Origin: JAAZMF01 sp036786445
GTDB taxonomy: Bacteria; Bacillota; Limnochordia; DTU087
DNA length: 9,508 bases
Assembly: GCA_036786445.1 (NCBI GenBank)
Contig: DAIQRD010000096.1
Location: 1-9,508, forward strand
Reading direction: 5' to 3'
The first letter of the stretch is position 1, and the number at the start of each line of letters is the position of its first letter. The position numbers were made by a program, and so were the translations under genes. Below are positions 1-6,785 of the stretch, in pieces. The notes under the pieces are model-generated. The model worked only from the letters and a program-made list of their open reading frames with translations, ran no database searches and was not told the DNA's origin.

Positions 1-95
1 CGCGCGCCATCGGAAGACCCTGCCTTTTTTAGAGCTGGGGGAGCTGCCGGTTGGCTGACGGCCCAATGGTTGACTGAGAGTTAGTCGGTGAGAAA

Positions 96-174
96 CGGGA
101 GAATCTGCATCTGTGGCGAAATACCTCCTGTGGTAAAGGCGAACTAGTGGTGGACAGCAACCGGGAGGTATTTT
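96..174 (+). promoter_or_regulatory. Leader hairpin that would mask the ribosome binding site of the endonuclease Q-like gene
   Basis: Bases 119-128 (AAATACCTCC) and 164-173 (GGAGGTATTT) form a perfect 10-bp inverted repeat. G-U pairs at 118/174 and 129/163 and a pair at 130/162 extend it to 13 bp around a 31-base loop. The 3' arm contains GGGAGG (163-168), the Shine-Dalgarno of the GTG start at 176, so the folded RNA should block initiation. A second CGGGAG at 96-101 can pair with the same CTCCTG (125-130) and would release the ribosome binding site. The pairing is seen directly; a regulatory role is inferred. No known riboswitch family was recognised, and no convincing promoter was found in 1-95. 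Confidence 0.5.
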
Positions 175-175
175 A

Positions 176-1342
176 GTGACCATTTTTGGAGATCTGCATA
201 TTCACATTGGTAGAGCATCATCGGGGGCCCCAATCAAGATCACGGCATCGGACAAACTGACCCTCCAAGGGATTTTGGAAGAATGCCGATATCGTAAGGG
301 TATTCATATGGCGGGAATCATTGACTGTGCGTCGCCGCCGGTGCTAAAGGACATCAGTAGCCTTGTGGAGCAAGGTCGGTTGGCACCTTTGGCTGGTGGG
401 GGCTTAACATATGAAGATCAGGTGACTCTGATTCTGGGGGCTGAAATAGAGCTGGCGGGACCCCATGGCGGGAGTGCACATTTCCTTGCCTATGTTCCCA
501 CTGTAGCAGCCATGGAAGAACTCAGCTTGTTTCTATCCATGGCGATAACCAACATATCCCTCAGTTCCCAACGGGCCAGACTGCAGATCAAGGATGTCAA
601 CGATTTCGTAACTAACGAGCTAGAGGGCATCTTTTTCCCCGCCCATGCCTTCACTCCTTTCAAGAGTGTCTACGGCAATTGCGTGCAAACGTTGGCAGAA
701 TTGGATGCTAGTTTCCCCGCATTGGAGCTGGGGCTTAGTTCTGATAGTGACCTTGCCGATAGAATTCCTGAGTTGGGGGAAATGAGATTCCTGAGTAACT
801 CCGATGCTCACTCTCTCCCCAAAATTGCCCGAGAATATAATGCTTTTCAGCTGAATGTGCCTGATTTCGCCCATCTGCACAGGGCTCTATGTGGTGATAG
901 TGATAATTTCATCCTGGCTAACTACGGCCTAGATCCTCGCTTGGGGAAATACCACCGCACATACTGTCCTCAGTGTGAGCGGGTGGTGGTTGGTGATCCA
1001 CCCGTCACCTATTGTCCAGATTGTGGTGGTCAACGAGTTGTAGTAGGTGTACTCGATGGCATTACAGCTATTGCCCACAGCAAAGAACCCACCCATCCTG
1101 CCCATCGTCCCCCTTATATTTACCAGATCCCTTTGGAGTTCATTCCCGGGGTAGGTCCTAAGACTCTGGCAAGATTGCTCCAAGGCCTAGGCACTGAAAT
1201 GCACATTTTGCATGGTGCTACTGAGGAGGAGCTCAGTGAGGTTGTGGGTAGTACTGTGGCCAGCAAGATCGTGGCGGCCAGGGAAGGGCGTTTAGGAATG
1301 AAGGTAGGAGGCGGGGGCCACTACGGCCGCGTCCATAGTTGA
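176..1342 (+). CDS. Endonuclease Q family protein (PHP domain, zinc ribbon, helix-hairpin-helix)
   Basis: The 388-residue protein matches the bacterial YqxK/EndoQ family (formerly TIGR00375). Characterised archaeal and Bacillus members cut DNA 5' of deaminated bases such as uracil and hypoxanthine. The PHP metal site is visible: DLHIH at residues 6-10, GAEIE near 88-92, FPAHAFTPF near 154-162 and NSDAH at 208-212. A zinc ribbon follows, with CPQC (264-267) and CPDC (280-283). Next comes a helix-hairpin-helix, FIPGVGPKT (322-330), typical of non-specific DNA binding. The GTG start at 176 lies 7 bases after GGGAGG. The gene is the first of a likely operon with the phosphatase 20 bases downstream. 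An inverted repeat covers its ribosome binding site. The family call is firm; the substrate is inferred from relatives. Confidence 0.87.
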   Translation: MTIFGDLHIHIGRASSGAPIKITASDKLTLQGILEECRYRKGIHMAGIIDCASPPVLKDISSLVEQGRLAPLAGGGLTYEDQVTLILGAEIELAGPHGGSAHFLAYVPTVAAMEELSLFLSMAITNISLSSQRARLQIKDVNDFVTNELEGIFFPAHAFTPFKSVYGNCVQTLAELDASFPALELGLSSDSDLADRIPELGEMRFLSNSDAHSLPKIAREYNAFQLNVPDFAHLHRALCGDSDNFILANYGLDPRLGKYHRTYCPQCERVVVGDPPVTYCPDCGGQRVVVGVLDGITAIAHSKEPTHPAHRPPYIYQIPLEFIPGVGPKTLARLLQGLGTEMHILHGATEEELSEVVGSTVASKIVAAREGRLGMKVGGGGHYGRVHS

Positions 1343-1362
1343 GCACGGAAGGAGAGTGACCA

Positions 1363-1965
1363 TTGGCTGGGATCTATTTAGTACGCCATGGAGAAACGCA
1401 ATGGAATCAGCAAAAACGGTATCAAGGTCAGCGGGATATTCCTCTAGATGATGTGGGGTTCGGGCAAGCGGAACGGGCGGCAGAGAGACTAGCCACCTCA
1501 GGGGCTAGTTTTGTCGTAAGCAGTGATCTTAGCCGAGCCCTGCATACAGCGGTGAGCATTGGCGACAGGTTGGGGCTTACGGTGGTCACTTCTACTCTAT
1601 GGCGCGAACGAGCCTATGGCGGCTGGGAAGGGCTGACACGAGCGGAAATTCAAGACCTGTACCCTGAAGAATGGCGCAAGGTGCACGCTAATCCCCATGC
1701 ATCTGGGCCTAGGGGTGGGGAGACACTGGCGGAGTTGAGGAGCAGGGCAATCCTGGCCTTACAGTGGGTGTTGGCCAAATATCCGGATCAGACAGGGGTA
1801 GTTGTGACCCATGGGGGACTTATGAGGGTCCTCTTGGCATGGATCGCTGGTGAAGAAAAACCAGAGTTTCATTTGGACAACGGAGGCATTAGCTTGATTG
1901 CTAACACCAATGCAGATCTATCAGTGATATCCATCAACGATACTAGCCATTTGATTGACATCTAG
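1363..1965 (+). CDS. Histidine phosphatase family protein (phosphoglycerate mutase-like)
   Basis: This 200-residue protein is the usual size for the small branch of the histidine phosphatase superfamily, which includes CobC/alpha-ribazole phosphatases, GpmB and PhoE. The catalytic RHGE motif lies at residues 8-11, with His9 the predicted phospho-histidine. SSDLSRA (53-59) holds the phosphate-binding Arg58. Glu82 in the RERAYGGWEG block is the likely acid, and VVTHGG (147-152) carries the second histidine, His150. Translation starts at TTG 1363, 6 bases after AAGGAGAG. That start is preferred because the protein then begins a few residues before the first beta strand (IYLVRHGE), as is normal here. 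It probably shares a transcript with the upstream endonuclease Q-like gene. The substrate cannot be told from sequence; no cobalamin genes are nearby to support a CobC role. Confidence 0.85.
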   Translation: MAGIYLVRHGETQWNQQKRYQGQRDIPLDDVGFGQAERAAERLATSGASFVVSSDLSRALHTAVSIGDRLGLTVVTSTLWRERAYGGWEGLTRAEIQDLYPEEWRKVHANPHASGPRGGETLAELRSRAILALQWVLAKYPDQTGVVVTHGGLMRVLLAWIAGEEKPEFHLDNGGISLIANTNADLSVISINDTSHLIDI

Positions 1966-1971
1966 CCCTTT

Positions 1972-2001
1972 GCATAAACCGGCTCGCCTGGGCATAAGCA
2001 T
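1972..2001 (+). promoter_or_regulatory. Candidate sigma-E promoter for spoIIM
   Basis: GCATAAA (1972-1978) followed after 14 bases by CATAAGCAT (1993-2001) resembles the sigma-E pattern: a -35 of about kmATATT, 14-15 bases, then a CATAcaht -10. About 5 of 7 and 5 of 8 positions agree, including the CATA core. It lies 56 bases before the spoIIM start, and spoIIM is known to be sigma-E (mother-cell) dependent in B. subtilis. The match is modest. Confidence 0.38.
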
Positions 2002-2056
2002 GGTGTGAGAAATCCCGTAGCCAGGATGGCGTTGACCGGGACAAGGGGGAGACGGC

Positions 2057-2695
2057 ATGGCCAGGCAAGTATCTGGGACTGTCCGCACTTATTTACGCCG
2101 AAGGTCGGCAACCTATGTGTTCTTGCTTGTGGTCCTTATCATGGGGAGTGTCAGCGGAGCTTTTGCCGTCAAAACCCTTAGTCCAGAGCAAAATGATGAT
2201 TTGACTAGTTACATTCATACTTTCTTTCAAGCTTTTCCCATGGTGCAGCCTGTTGACTCTTTGGCCAATGTACGCCTAGCCTTTCTAGGTAATATCGCTA
2301 AGACAGTGGGGCTTATGTGGCTCTTAGGGTTGTCAGTATTAGGAGCACCTCTTATCTTAGCCTTGCTTTTTCTGAGGGGGTTTGTGCTGGGCTTCACCGT
2401 TGCTTTTATGGTCAAAGAAATGGTATTGAGGGGTATTGCATTGGCTATAGCTTCAGTGATCCCCCACAACTTGTTGATGGTGCCTGCCATAATCTTGGCT
2501 GGTGGCGCCTCTTTTAGCTTTTCTTGGGCCGCCTTACAGACACTCTTGGGGCGACGGGATATTAACATGTACCGCAATTTCCTGAATACAACTCTACTAG
2601 TTCTACTGGCTAGTGGCCTCATGGGGGCAGCAGCTCTGATTGAAACCTATGTGACTCCAGTACTGATCGAGGCTGCCACTCGTTACTTCGCTTAG
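2057..2695 (+). CDS. spoIIM: Stage II sporulation protein M
   Basis: SpoIIM is a mother-cell membrane protein that anchors the SpoIID-SpoIIM-SpoIIP complex. That complex thins septal peptidoglycan and drives engulfment of the forespore. The 212-residue product has a basic N-terminus (RTYLRRR, 10-16) and about five hydrophobic segments: near 19-38, 82-104, 102-120, 127-150 and 177-197. The conserved family block IPHNLLMVPAIILAGG lies at 135-150. Length matches B. subtilis SpoIIM (about 214 residues). The ATG at 2057 follows AGGGGGAG with a 5-base spacer. A candidate sigma-E promoter lies in the 91-base gap upstream. In B. subtilis spoIIM is followed by the xerD-type recombinase ripX; here a 157-base non-coding stretch leads to deoB. 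Confidence 0.9.
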   Translation: MARQVSGTVRTYLRRRSATYVFLLVVLIMGSVSGAFAVKTLSPEQNDDLTSYIHTFFQAFPMVQPVDSLANVRLAFLGNIAKTVGLMWLLGLSVLGAPLILALLFLRGFVLGFTVAFMVKEMVLRGIALAIASVIPHNLLMVPAIILAGGASFSFSWAALQTLLGRRDINMYRNFLNTTLLVLLASGLMGAAALIETYVTPVLIEAATRYFA

Positions 2696-2798
2696 GGAGA
2701 ATTGGTTGGGGATGCCTACTGCGGTTTCTGCATACGGCGGGTCTCGGGGCAGGTAACTGCTTTTGCGTCTAGAAATATGTAATGCGAAAGTGGCTAAT

Positions 2799-2855
2799 GG
2801 AGAGGAGGCACACCCAGACCACTACTGGATGAGTTGTGGAACTGGGTGGTAGATG
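2799..2855 (+). promoter_or_regulatory. Possible split ribosome binding site of deoB with an intervening hairpin
   Basis: GGAGAGGAGG (2799-2808) is one of the strongest Shine-Dalgarno sequences in the window, yet the deoB ATG (2853) is 44 bases away and no ATG, GTG or TTG lies at normal distance. Between them CACCCAG (2811-2817) pairs perfectly with CTGGGTG (2842-2848), and CCAC (2819-2822) with GTGG (2836-2839). Folding this 11-bp hairpin leaves only 2+4 = 6 bases between the Shine-Dalgarno and the ATG. The pairing is seen directly. Function is inferred by analogy with phage T4 genes whose ribosome binding sites are split by a hairpin. Confidence 0.45.
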
Positions 2856-3557
2856 TTGGACATGCCTAGGGTGATTTTGCTGGTTTTGGACAGTGTAGGT
2901 GTGGGGGAGCTACCTGATGCCCCACAGTATGGCGATGCTGGTAGTGCCACATTGCCTAATGTCGCTAAGGCCGTAGGGGGACTTCGCCTTCGCCAGCTTG
3001 AGGCGATGGGTCTAGGGAATATCGTACCTATTGCCGGTGTCAGTCCTCGAACCCAATGTGGGGCTGGATGGGGGAAAATGGCAGAGAGATCCCCTGGTAA
3101 AGACACGACCACAGGCCATTGGGAGATGATGGGTCTGGTTCTTGACCGGCCTTTTCCACTATACCCAAAAGGGTTTCCCAATGATGTTATCGAAGCTTTT
3201 GAGCAGCAAATTGGTAGGCGAATTTTGGGCAATAAGCCTGCATCAGGAACTGAGATTATCCGTGAACTTGGTGCGGAGCATATGGCCACCGGCTATCCCA
3301 TTGTATATACCTCGGGTGACAGCGTTTTCCAGATTGCTGCTCATGAGGATGTCATTTCCATAGATGAGCTTTACCACATGTGCGAGATGGCTCGAAGACT
3401 ACTCCAGGGTGAGCATGGGGTCGGTAGGGTGATCGCCAGGCCGTTTATTGGGTCCCCTGATGCCTTTGTCCGAACTAAGCGACGCCGGGACTTTAGTTTA
3501 TCGCCTTTCCATCCCACTCTGCTGGATCACCTTGTACGAGCCGGTTACCCGGTATAG
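2853..3557 (+). pseudogene. deoB: Phosphopentomutase, N-terminal 60% (frame broken near 3554)
   Basis: Phosphopentomutase interconverts (deoxy)ribose 1-phosphate and 5-phosphate, feeding nucleoside breakdown products into central metabolism. This 234-residue part carries the first half of the alkaline-phosphatase-fold enzyme: metal ligand Asp13 in LVLDSVGVGE and the phosphorylated Thr85 in GKDTTTGHWE. Both have the same residue numbers as in the Bacillus cereus enzyme, which supports the ATG at 2853. It runs through RVIARPFIGSP to LVRAGYPV and then meets TAG at 3555. The family sequence resumes at once in another frame at 3554, so this is one gene with a small indel, not a true C-terminus. 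No weak or missing catalytic residue is seen, so a very recent mutation or an assembly error is likely. Confidence 0.85.
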
Positions 3558-4024
3558 GCAAGATCCCCGATATTTTTGCAGGGCAGGGGATAACACGGTC
3601 ATTCTCCGCTCATGGCAATAGAGAGGTTCTTGAAGCAGTCCTGGCGGCAATGGAGGAACTTGGCGAACCTGGTTTGATCTTTGCGAATTTCGTAGATTTT
3701 GATATGCTTTGGGGTCATCGCAACGATCCTCAAGGCTATGCTGCCGGCTTAGAGGCCCTGGATGCCATGCTGCCTGAGATTTTGCAGAGATTGACGTCCA
3801 ATGACGTTCTTATCTTTACTGCTGACCACGGGTGTGATCCCACGACACCCAGCACTGACCATTCTCGGGAATATGTGCCGCTATTGGTTGTAAGGCCTCA
3901 AGACTCTCGCTGTGTTGATTTGGGGGTGCGGGAGACCTTTGCTGACCTAGCAGCCTCCATTGGGGAGCTTTTCGGACTGGAGTGGAGGGGACCTGGCCGC
4001 AGTTTTATGGACAGATTTGCTTAG
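3554..4024 (+). pseudogene. deoB: Phosphopentomutase, C-terminal 40% (continues deoB in another frame)
   Basis: From 3554 the frame reads IGKIPDIFAGQGITRS, which aligns directly after the end of the first part (B. subtilis has VIAIGKISDIYDGEG here). The remaining Mn ligands are all present. Asp and His lie in DFDMLWGH (Asp286 and His291 by B. cereus numbering), Asp-His in TADHG (327-328) and His in STDHSREY (339). One oddity is Cys in HGCDP where the family usually has Asn. The first ATG in this frame is 3650, but homology begins about 96 bases earlier, so 3650 is not a real start. The two parts total about 390 residues, the normal family length. The stop at 4022-4024 is followed 29 bases later by pdp, which suggests an operon. 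Confidence 0.85.
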
Positions 4025-4053
4025 GGCCAGTATACCTACATGGAGGGAATGGC

Positions 4054-5361
4054 ATGAGGATGTATGAGCTGATCGTTAAGACCCGTGAAGGCACAGATCT
4101 TTCTCGGGAGGAGATTCGTTTTCTCATTTCGGAGTATACAGCTGGCCATATACCGGACTATCAAATGGCCGCGTGGTGTATGGCCGTCTATTTTCGCGGG
4201 CTAACTCCCCAAGCCACGACGGAGCTCACTCTAGCAATGGTCGACTCCGGTGAGACTCTATCCTGGCCAGAACTAGGCACAGTCGTTGTGGACAAGCACT
4301 CAACCGGTGGGGTAGGAGACAAGACTACATTGGTGCTAGTCCCTTGGGTTGCAGCCGCGGGAGTCCAGGTCGCCAAAATGTCGGGAAGAGGCCTGGGCCA
4401 CACAGGTGGTACTTTAGATAAGTTGAGCTCTATCCCTGGCTTTCGAAGTGAGTTAGCGAGGGATGAGCTTATCCGGGTGGTGCGGGGGACGGGCTTGGCG
4501 ATCGTCGGTCAGACCAGCAATCTTGTTCCTGCTGATCGGAAGCTATACGCCTTGCGTGATGTTACCGCCACTGTGGATTCCATACCTTTGATCGCCAGTT
4601 CCATTATGAGCAAGAAGATCGCCGCCGGCGCTGATCGGATTGTGCTCGACGTAAAGGTGGGCAATGGGGCTTTTATGCAAGATATTCTCGGAGCCCGCAG
4701 GCTCGCTGAAACCATGGTAGATATTGGTGAGAAAACAGGCCGCAAGACAGTAGCATTGATTACCAATATGGATCAACCTCTGGGCCACGCCGTAGGTAAT
4801 GCGCTGGAAGTACGGGAAGCCATTTGTACTTTGCAGGGGAAGGGCCCGGCAGATTTAACCGAGTTGTGTCTTGCTTTAGGGGCGGAAATGCTGATGCAGG
4901 CAGGTAAAGCAGAGAGTCTGCCCGCCGGCCGAGAGCTCCTGGAAGAGGTCATGGCTGCGGGGCAACCTCTGGCCAAACTGCGAGAGATGGTTGTTATGCA
5001 AGGGGGAGATCCCGCAGCTATCGATAGCCCCGATGTATTGCCCACGGCCCCTGTGAATCGAAGTGTTGTGGCCAGCAAAGATGGCTATGTCAGTGATGTA
5101 CATGCCCGCACCATGGGGTTGATTGCCATGGAGCTCGGTGCAGGACGGCAACAGATTGAAGATGAGATTGATTTGGCTGCAGGCTTGGAGATCTTGGTAA
5201 AAGTCGGTGATCCAATCCAGAAGGGGCAGGTTCTGGCGAGAGTGCACGGTGCTACCCAGGAAAAAGTCGCCATGGCAGCAGAGCGAGTGCAGGAAGCTAT
5301 CATTTGGAGTGCACTGCCGGTGACTCCACAGCCTTTGCTCCTAGATCGCGTCTCTAGTTGA
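4054..5361 (+). CDS. pdp: Pyrimidine-nucleoside phosphorylase
   Basis: This 435-residue enzyme splits uridine, thymidine and deoxyuridine with phosphate to give the base and (deoxy)ribose 1-phosphate, the substrate of the adjacent DeoB. Length and sequence match the B. subtilis/Geobacillus PyNP group (433 residues). Phosphate and K+ site KHSTGGVGD lies at 81-89; SGRGLGHTGGT at 110-120. Arg168 (LRD), Ser183 and Lys187 agree in position with catalytic residues of the Geobacillus enzyme. A C-terminal alpha/beta domain follows from about 345. The ATG at 4054 is 6 bases after GGAGGG and gives MRMYEL, parallel to MRMVDI in B. subtilis. The in-frame ATG at 3982 lies inside deoB and is rejected. At residue 125 Ser replaces the Glu that ends the thymidine phosphorylase signature. 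deoA is an alternative symbol. Confidence 0.92.
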   Translation: MRMYELIVKTREGTDLSREEIRFLISEYTAGHIPDYQMAAWCMAVYFRGLTPQATTELTLAMVDSGETLSWPELGTVVVDKHSTGGVGDKTTLVLVPWVAAAGVQVAKMSGRGLGHTGGTLDKLSSIPGFRSELARDELIRVVRGTGLAIVGQTSNLVPADRKLYALRDVTATVDSIPLIASSIMSKKIAAGADRIVLDVKVGNGAFMQDILGARRLAETMVDIGEKTGRKTVALITNMDQPLGHAVGNALEVREAICTLQGKGPADLTELCLALGAEMLMQAGKAESLPAGRELLEEVMAAGQPLAKLREMVVMQGGDPAAIDSPDVLPTAPVNRSVVASKDGYVSDVHARTMGLIAMELGAGRQQIEDEIDLAAGLEILVKVGDPIQKGQVLARVHGATQEKVAMAAERVQEAIIWSALPVTPQPLLLDRVSS

Positions 5362-5364
5362 GCT

Positions 5365-5401
5365 TTGGCATATCGGGAAAAGACAGCACATAATCTATAA
5401 A
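5365..5401 (+). promoter_or_regulatory. Candidate dacF promoter (forespore sigma-F/G type or sigma-A type)
   Basis: GCATA (5368-5372) fits the sigma-F/G -35 pattern GHATR. Downstream CATAATCTA (5389-5397) resembles the CATNHTA -10, though the best spacing gives only 5 of 7 matches (TAATCTA after 18 bases). The same bases also read as a vegetative promoter: TTGGCA (5365-5370), 18 bases, CATAAT (5389-5394), each 5 of 6. B. subtilis dacF is forespore-expressed, which favours the first reading. The start codon used here (5474) lies downstream of both. Confidence 0.4.
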
Positions 5402-5473
5402 ATGTAGCCTGTGATTACTGGCCTCTCGATGCCAGATTCGAAAAGGCAATTGGGTGAGCGAGGAGGGATAAGA

Positions 5474-6697
5474 GTGCGCAGACGTCAGAATAGGATTTTC
5501 GTTGTCACATTGTGGGTTATCCTTTGTCTCTCTAGCCTCAGACCTGTGGCAATAGTTGCGCAGGAGTTGAATCTGGCAGCAAAAGCGGCCGTTCTCATGG
5601 AAGCTAGTTCAGGTGAGATAATATATGAGCATAATATGCATGATCCCCTCCCAATGGCCAGTATTACCAAAATCATGACTCTGGTATTGGCCCTGGAGGC
5701 AATCGAGGAGGGGGCGGCACGGCTTGAAGATATGGTAACTACCAGCGAATATGCCAACAAGATGGGTGGTTCACAGATCTGGTTAGAGGTTGGAGAGCAG
5801 ATGACCCTTGAGGAGATGCTGTATGCTATTGCCGTAGGGTCAGCTAACGACGCAGCTGTAGCTGTGGCTGAGTATCTAAGCGGGTCGGAAGCCGCCTTTG
5901 TCGATCATATGAATCGAAGAGCTCGAGAACTAGGCATGGGAAATGCAGTCTTCAGCAATGCCAGTGGGTTACCCCCCAAGACCCTGGGAATGGAGGGAGC
6001 AGAGCACCATGCATCTGCCCATGATCTAGCGGTTTTGTCTCGGCATGCTGCCAGTCTGCCTTTCTTGATGAAGATGGTATCCACCCACGAATACATCATG
6101 CGGCCGGACACTACGAGGAAACCACACCTCTATACATTAAACGAATTGCTGGATAGGGTATTGGAGTCCGGGCGGCGGTATGGGTACCCCGGACTAGATG
6201 GGATCAAAACAGGGATGACCTCCGAGGCAGGATATTGCCTAGCCTCGACGGCCAGCAGAGATGGTATGCGACTCATTTCCATAGTCTTGGGAAACCCAAC
6301 TAAGGAAGCAAGGAAAAAGGATACTGTAACCTTGTTGGATTATGGTTTTAGGGTATATGAACCAGTAGTCATTGCCCGAGCCGGGGAACCATTAGGTGAA
6401 GTCCTCATTCCTAGAGGTAAAGAAGAGAAAGTTTCAGTTAGTGCTCGCAAGGATCTAGTTGTTGGGATCCCCCGAGGTCGTTCCGGCGATCTTACTAGGG
6501 AAATGGACTGGCGTAAGGAGCTGATTGCTCCCCTGCAAAAAGGTGAAATAGTGGGCGAATTAGTGATTATGCGTGAGGGCAAAGAGCTGTCTCGGGTCGA
6601 GGTGGTCACCGATGCCGCGGTCGAGCAAGCCAATACATGGCAGATACTCATGAGGATGTCCAAACGACTCTTGCGCAGCATCGTACCAGGCCTGTAG
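5474..6697 (+). CDS. dacF: D-alanyl-D-alanine carboxypeptidase, DacF-type (penicillin-binding protein 5 family)
   Basis: This exported serine carboxypeptidase removes the terminal D-Ala from peptidoglycan pentapeptides. B. subtilis DacF acts in spore cortex formation and sits directly upstream of spoIIA, as here. From the GTG at 5474 (6 bases after AGGAGGG) the product is 407 residues and begins with a signal peptide: basic RRRQNR, a hydrophobic stretch to about residue 28, and a likely cut near AIVA-QE. The three penicillin-recognising motifs are complete: SITK (63-66), SAN (123-125) and KTG (245-247). A beta-rich PBP5 C-terminal domain covers about 296-384. The last 20 residues (WQILMRMSKRLLRS) look like the amphipathic membrane anchor. 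An in-frame GTG at 5411 would put 21 residues before the signal peptide and lacks a ribosome binding site. Confidence 0.9.
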   Translation: MRRRQNRIFVVTLWVILCLSSLRPVAIVAQELNLAAKAAVLMEASSGEIIYEHNMHDPLPMASITKIMTLVLALEAIEEGAARLEDMVTTSEYANKMGGSQIWLEVGEQMTLEEMLYAIAVGSANDAAVAVAEYLSGSEAAFVDHMNRRARELGMGNAVFSNASGLPPKTLGMEGAEHHASAHDLAVLSRHAASLPFLMKMVSTHEYIMRPDTTRKPHLYTLNELLDRVLESGRRYGYPGLDGIKTGMTSEAGYCLASTASRDGMRLISIVLGNPTKEARKKDTVTLLDYGFRVYEPVVIARAGEPLGEVLIPRGKEEKVSVSARKDLVVGIPRGRSGDLTREMDWRKELIAPLQKGEIVGELVIMREGKELSRVEVVTDAAVEQANTWQILMRMSKRLLRSIVPGL

Positions 6698-6722
6698 GTC
6701 ACAACCAGATGCATCAACGACT

Positions 6723-6750
6723 AGAGAGGAGCCACCGGCTCCTCTCTTTT
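6723..6750 (+). terminator. Rho-independent terminator after dacF
   Basis: AGAGAGGAGCC (6723-6733) and GGCTCCTCTCT (6737-6747) form a perfect 11-bp stem with a 3-base ACC loop, and the T tract runs 6747-6750. It lies 25 bases after the dacF stop. The stem is strong but the T tract is short, so some read-through into spoIIA is possible. Confidence 0.82.
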
Positions 6751-6785
6751 GATCCGATATTTTGCTGTCCCGCAATTGTGCCAGC

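Noticed and set aside
10..30. GGAAGACCCTGCC followed by six Ts, resembling the end of a cobalamin riboswitch or a terminator
   Set aside because: The B12-box-like string has an extra base and the rest of the element would lie outside the window; no stem for a terminator can be seen in the bases available.
70..98. TTGACT as a -35 box for the first gene
   Set aside because: No -10-like sequence occurs 16-18 bases downstream.
3545..3557. Programmed -1 frameshift in deoB
   Set aside because: The site C CCG GTA is not a workable slippery heptamer (GTA cannot re-pair as GGT), joining there would leave out two residues, and deoB is not known to use recoding.
3982..4053. Longer pdp starting at ATG 3982 inside deoB
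   Set aside because: The extra 24 residues have no family counterpart and no Shine-Dalgarno; ATG 4054 gives the family N-terminus.
5411..5473. Upstream GTG (5411) or ATG (5429) as the dacF start
   Set aside because: Neither has a ribosome binding site and both would place extra polar residues before the signal peptide; GTG 5474 has AGGAGGG at 6 bases.
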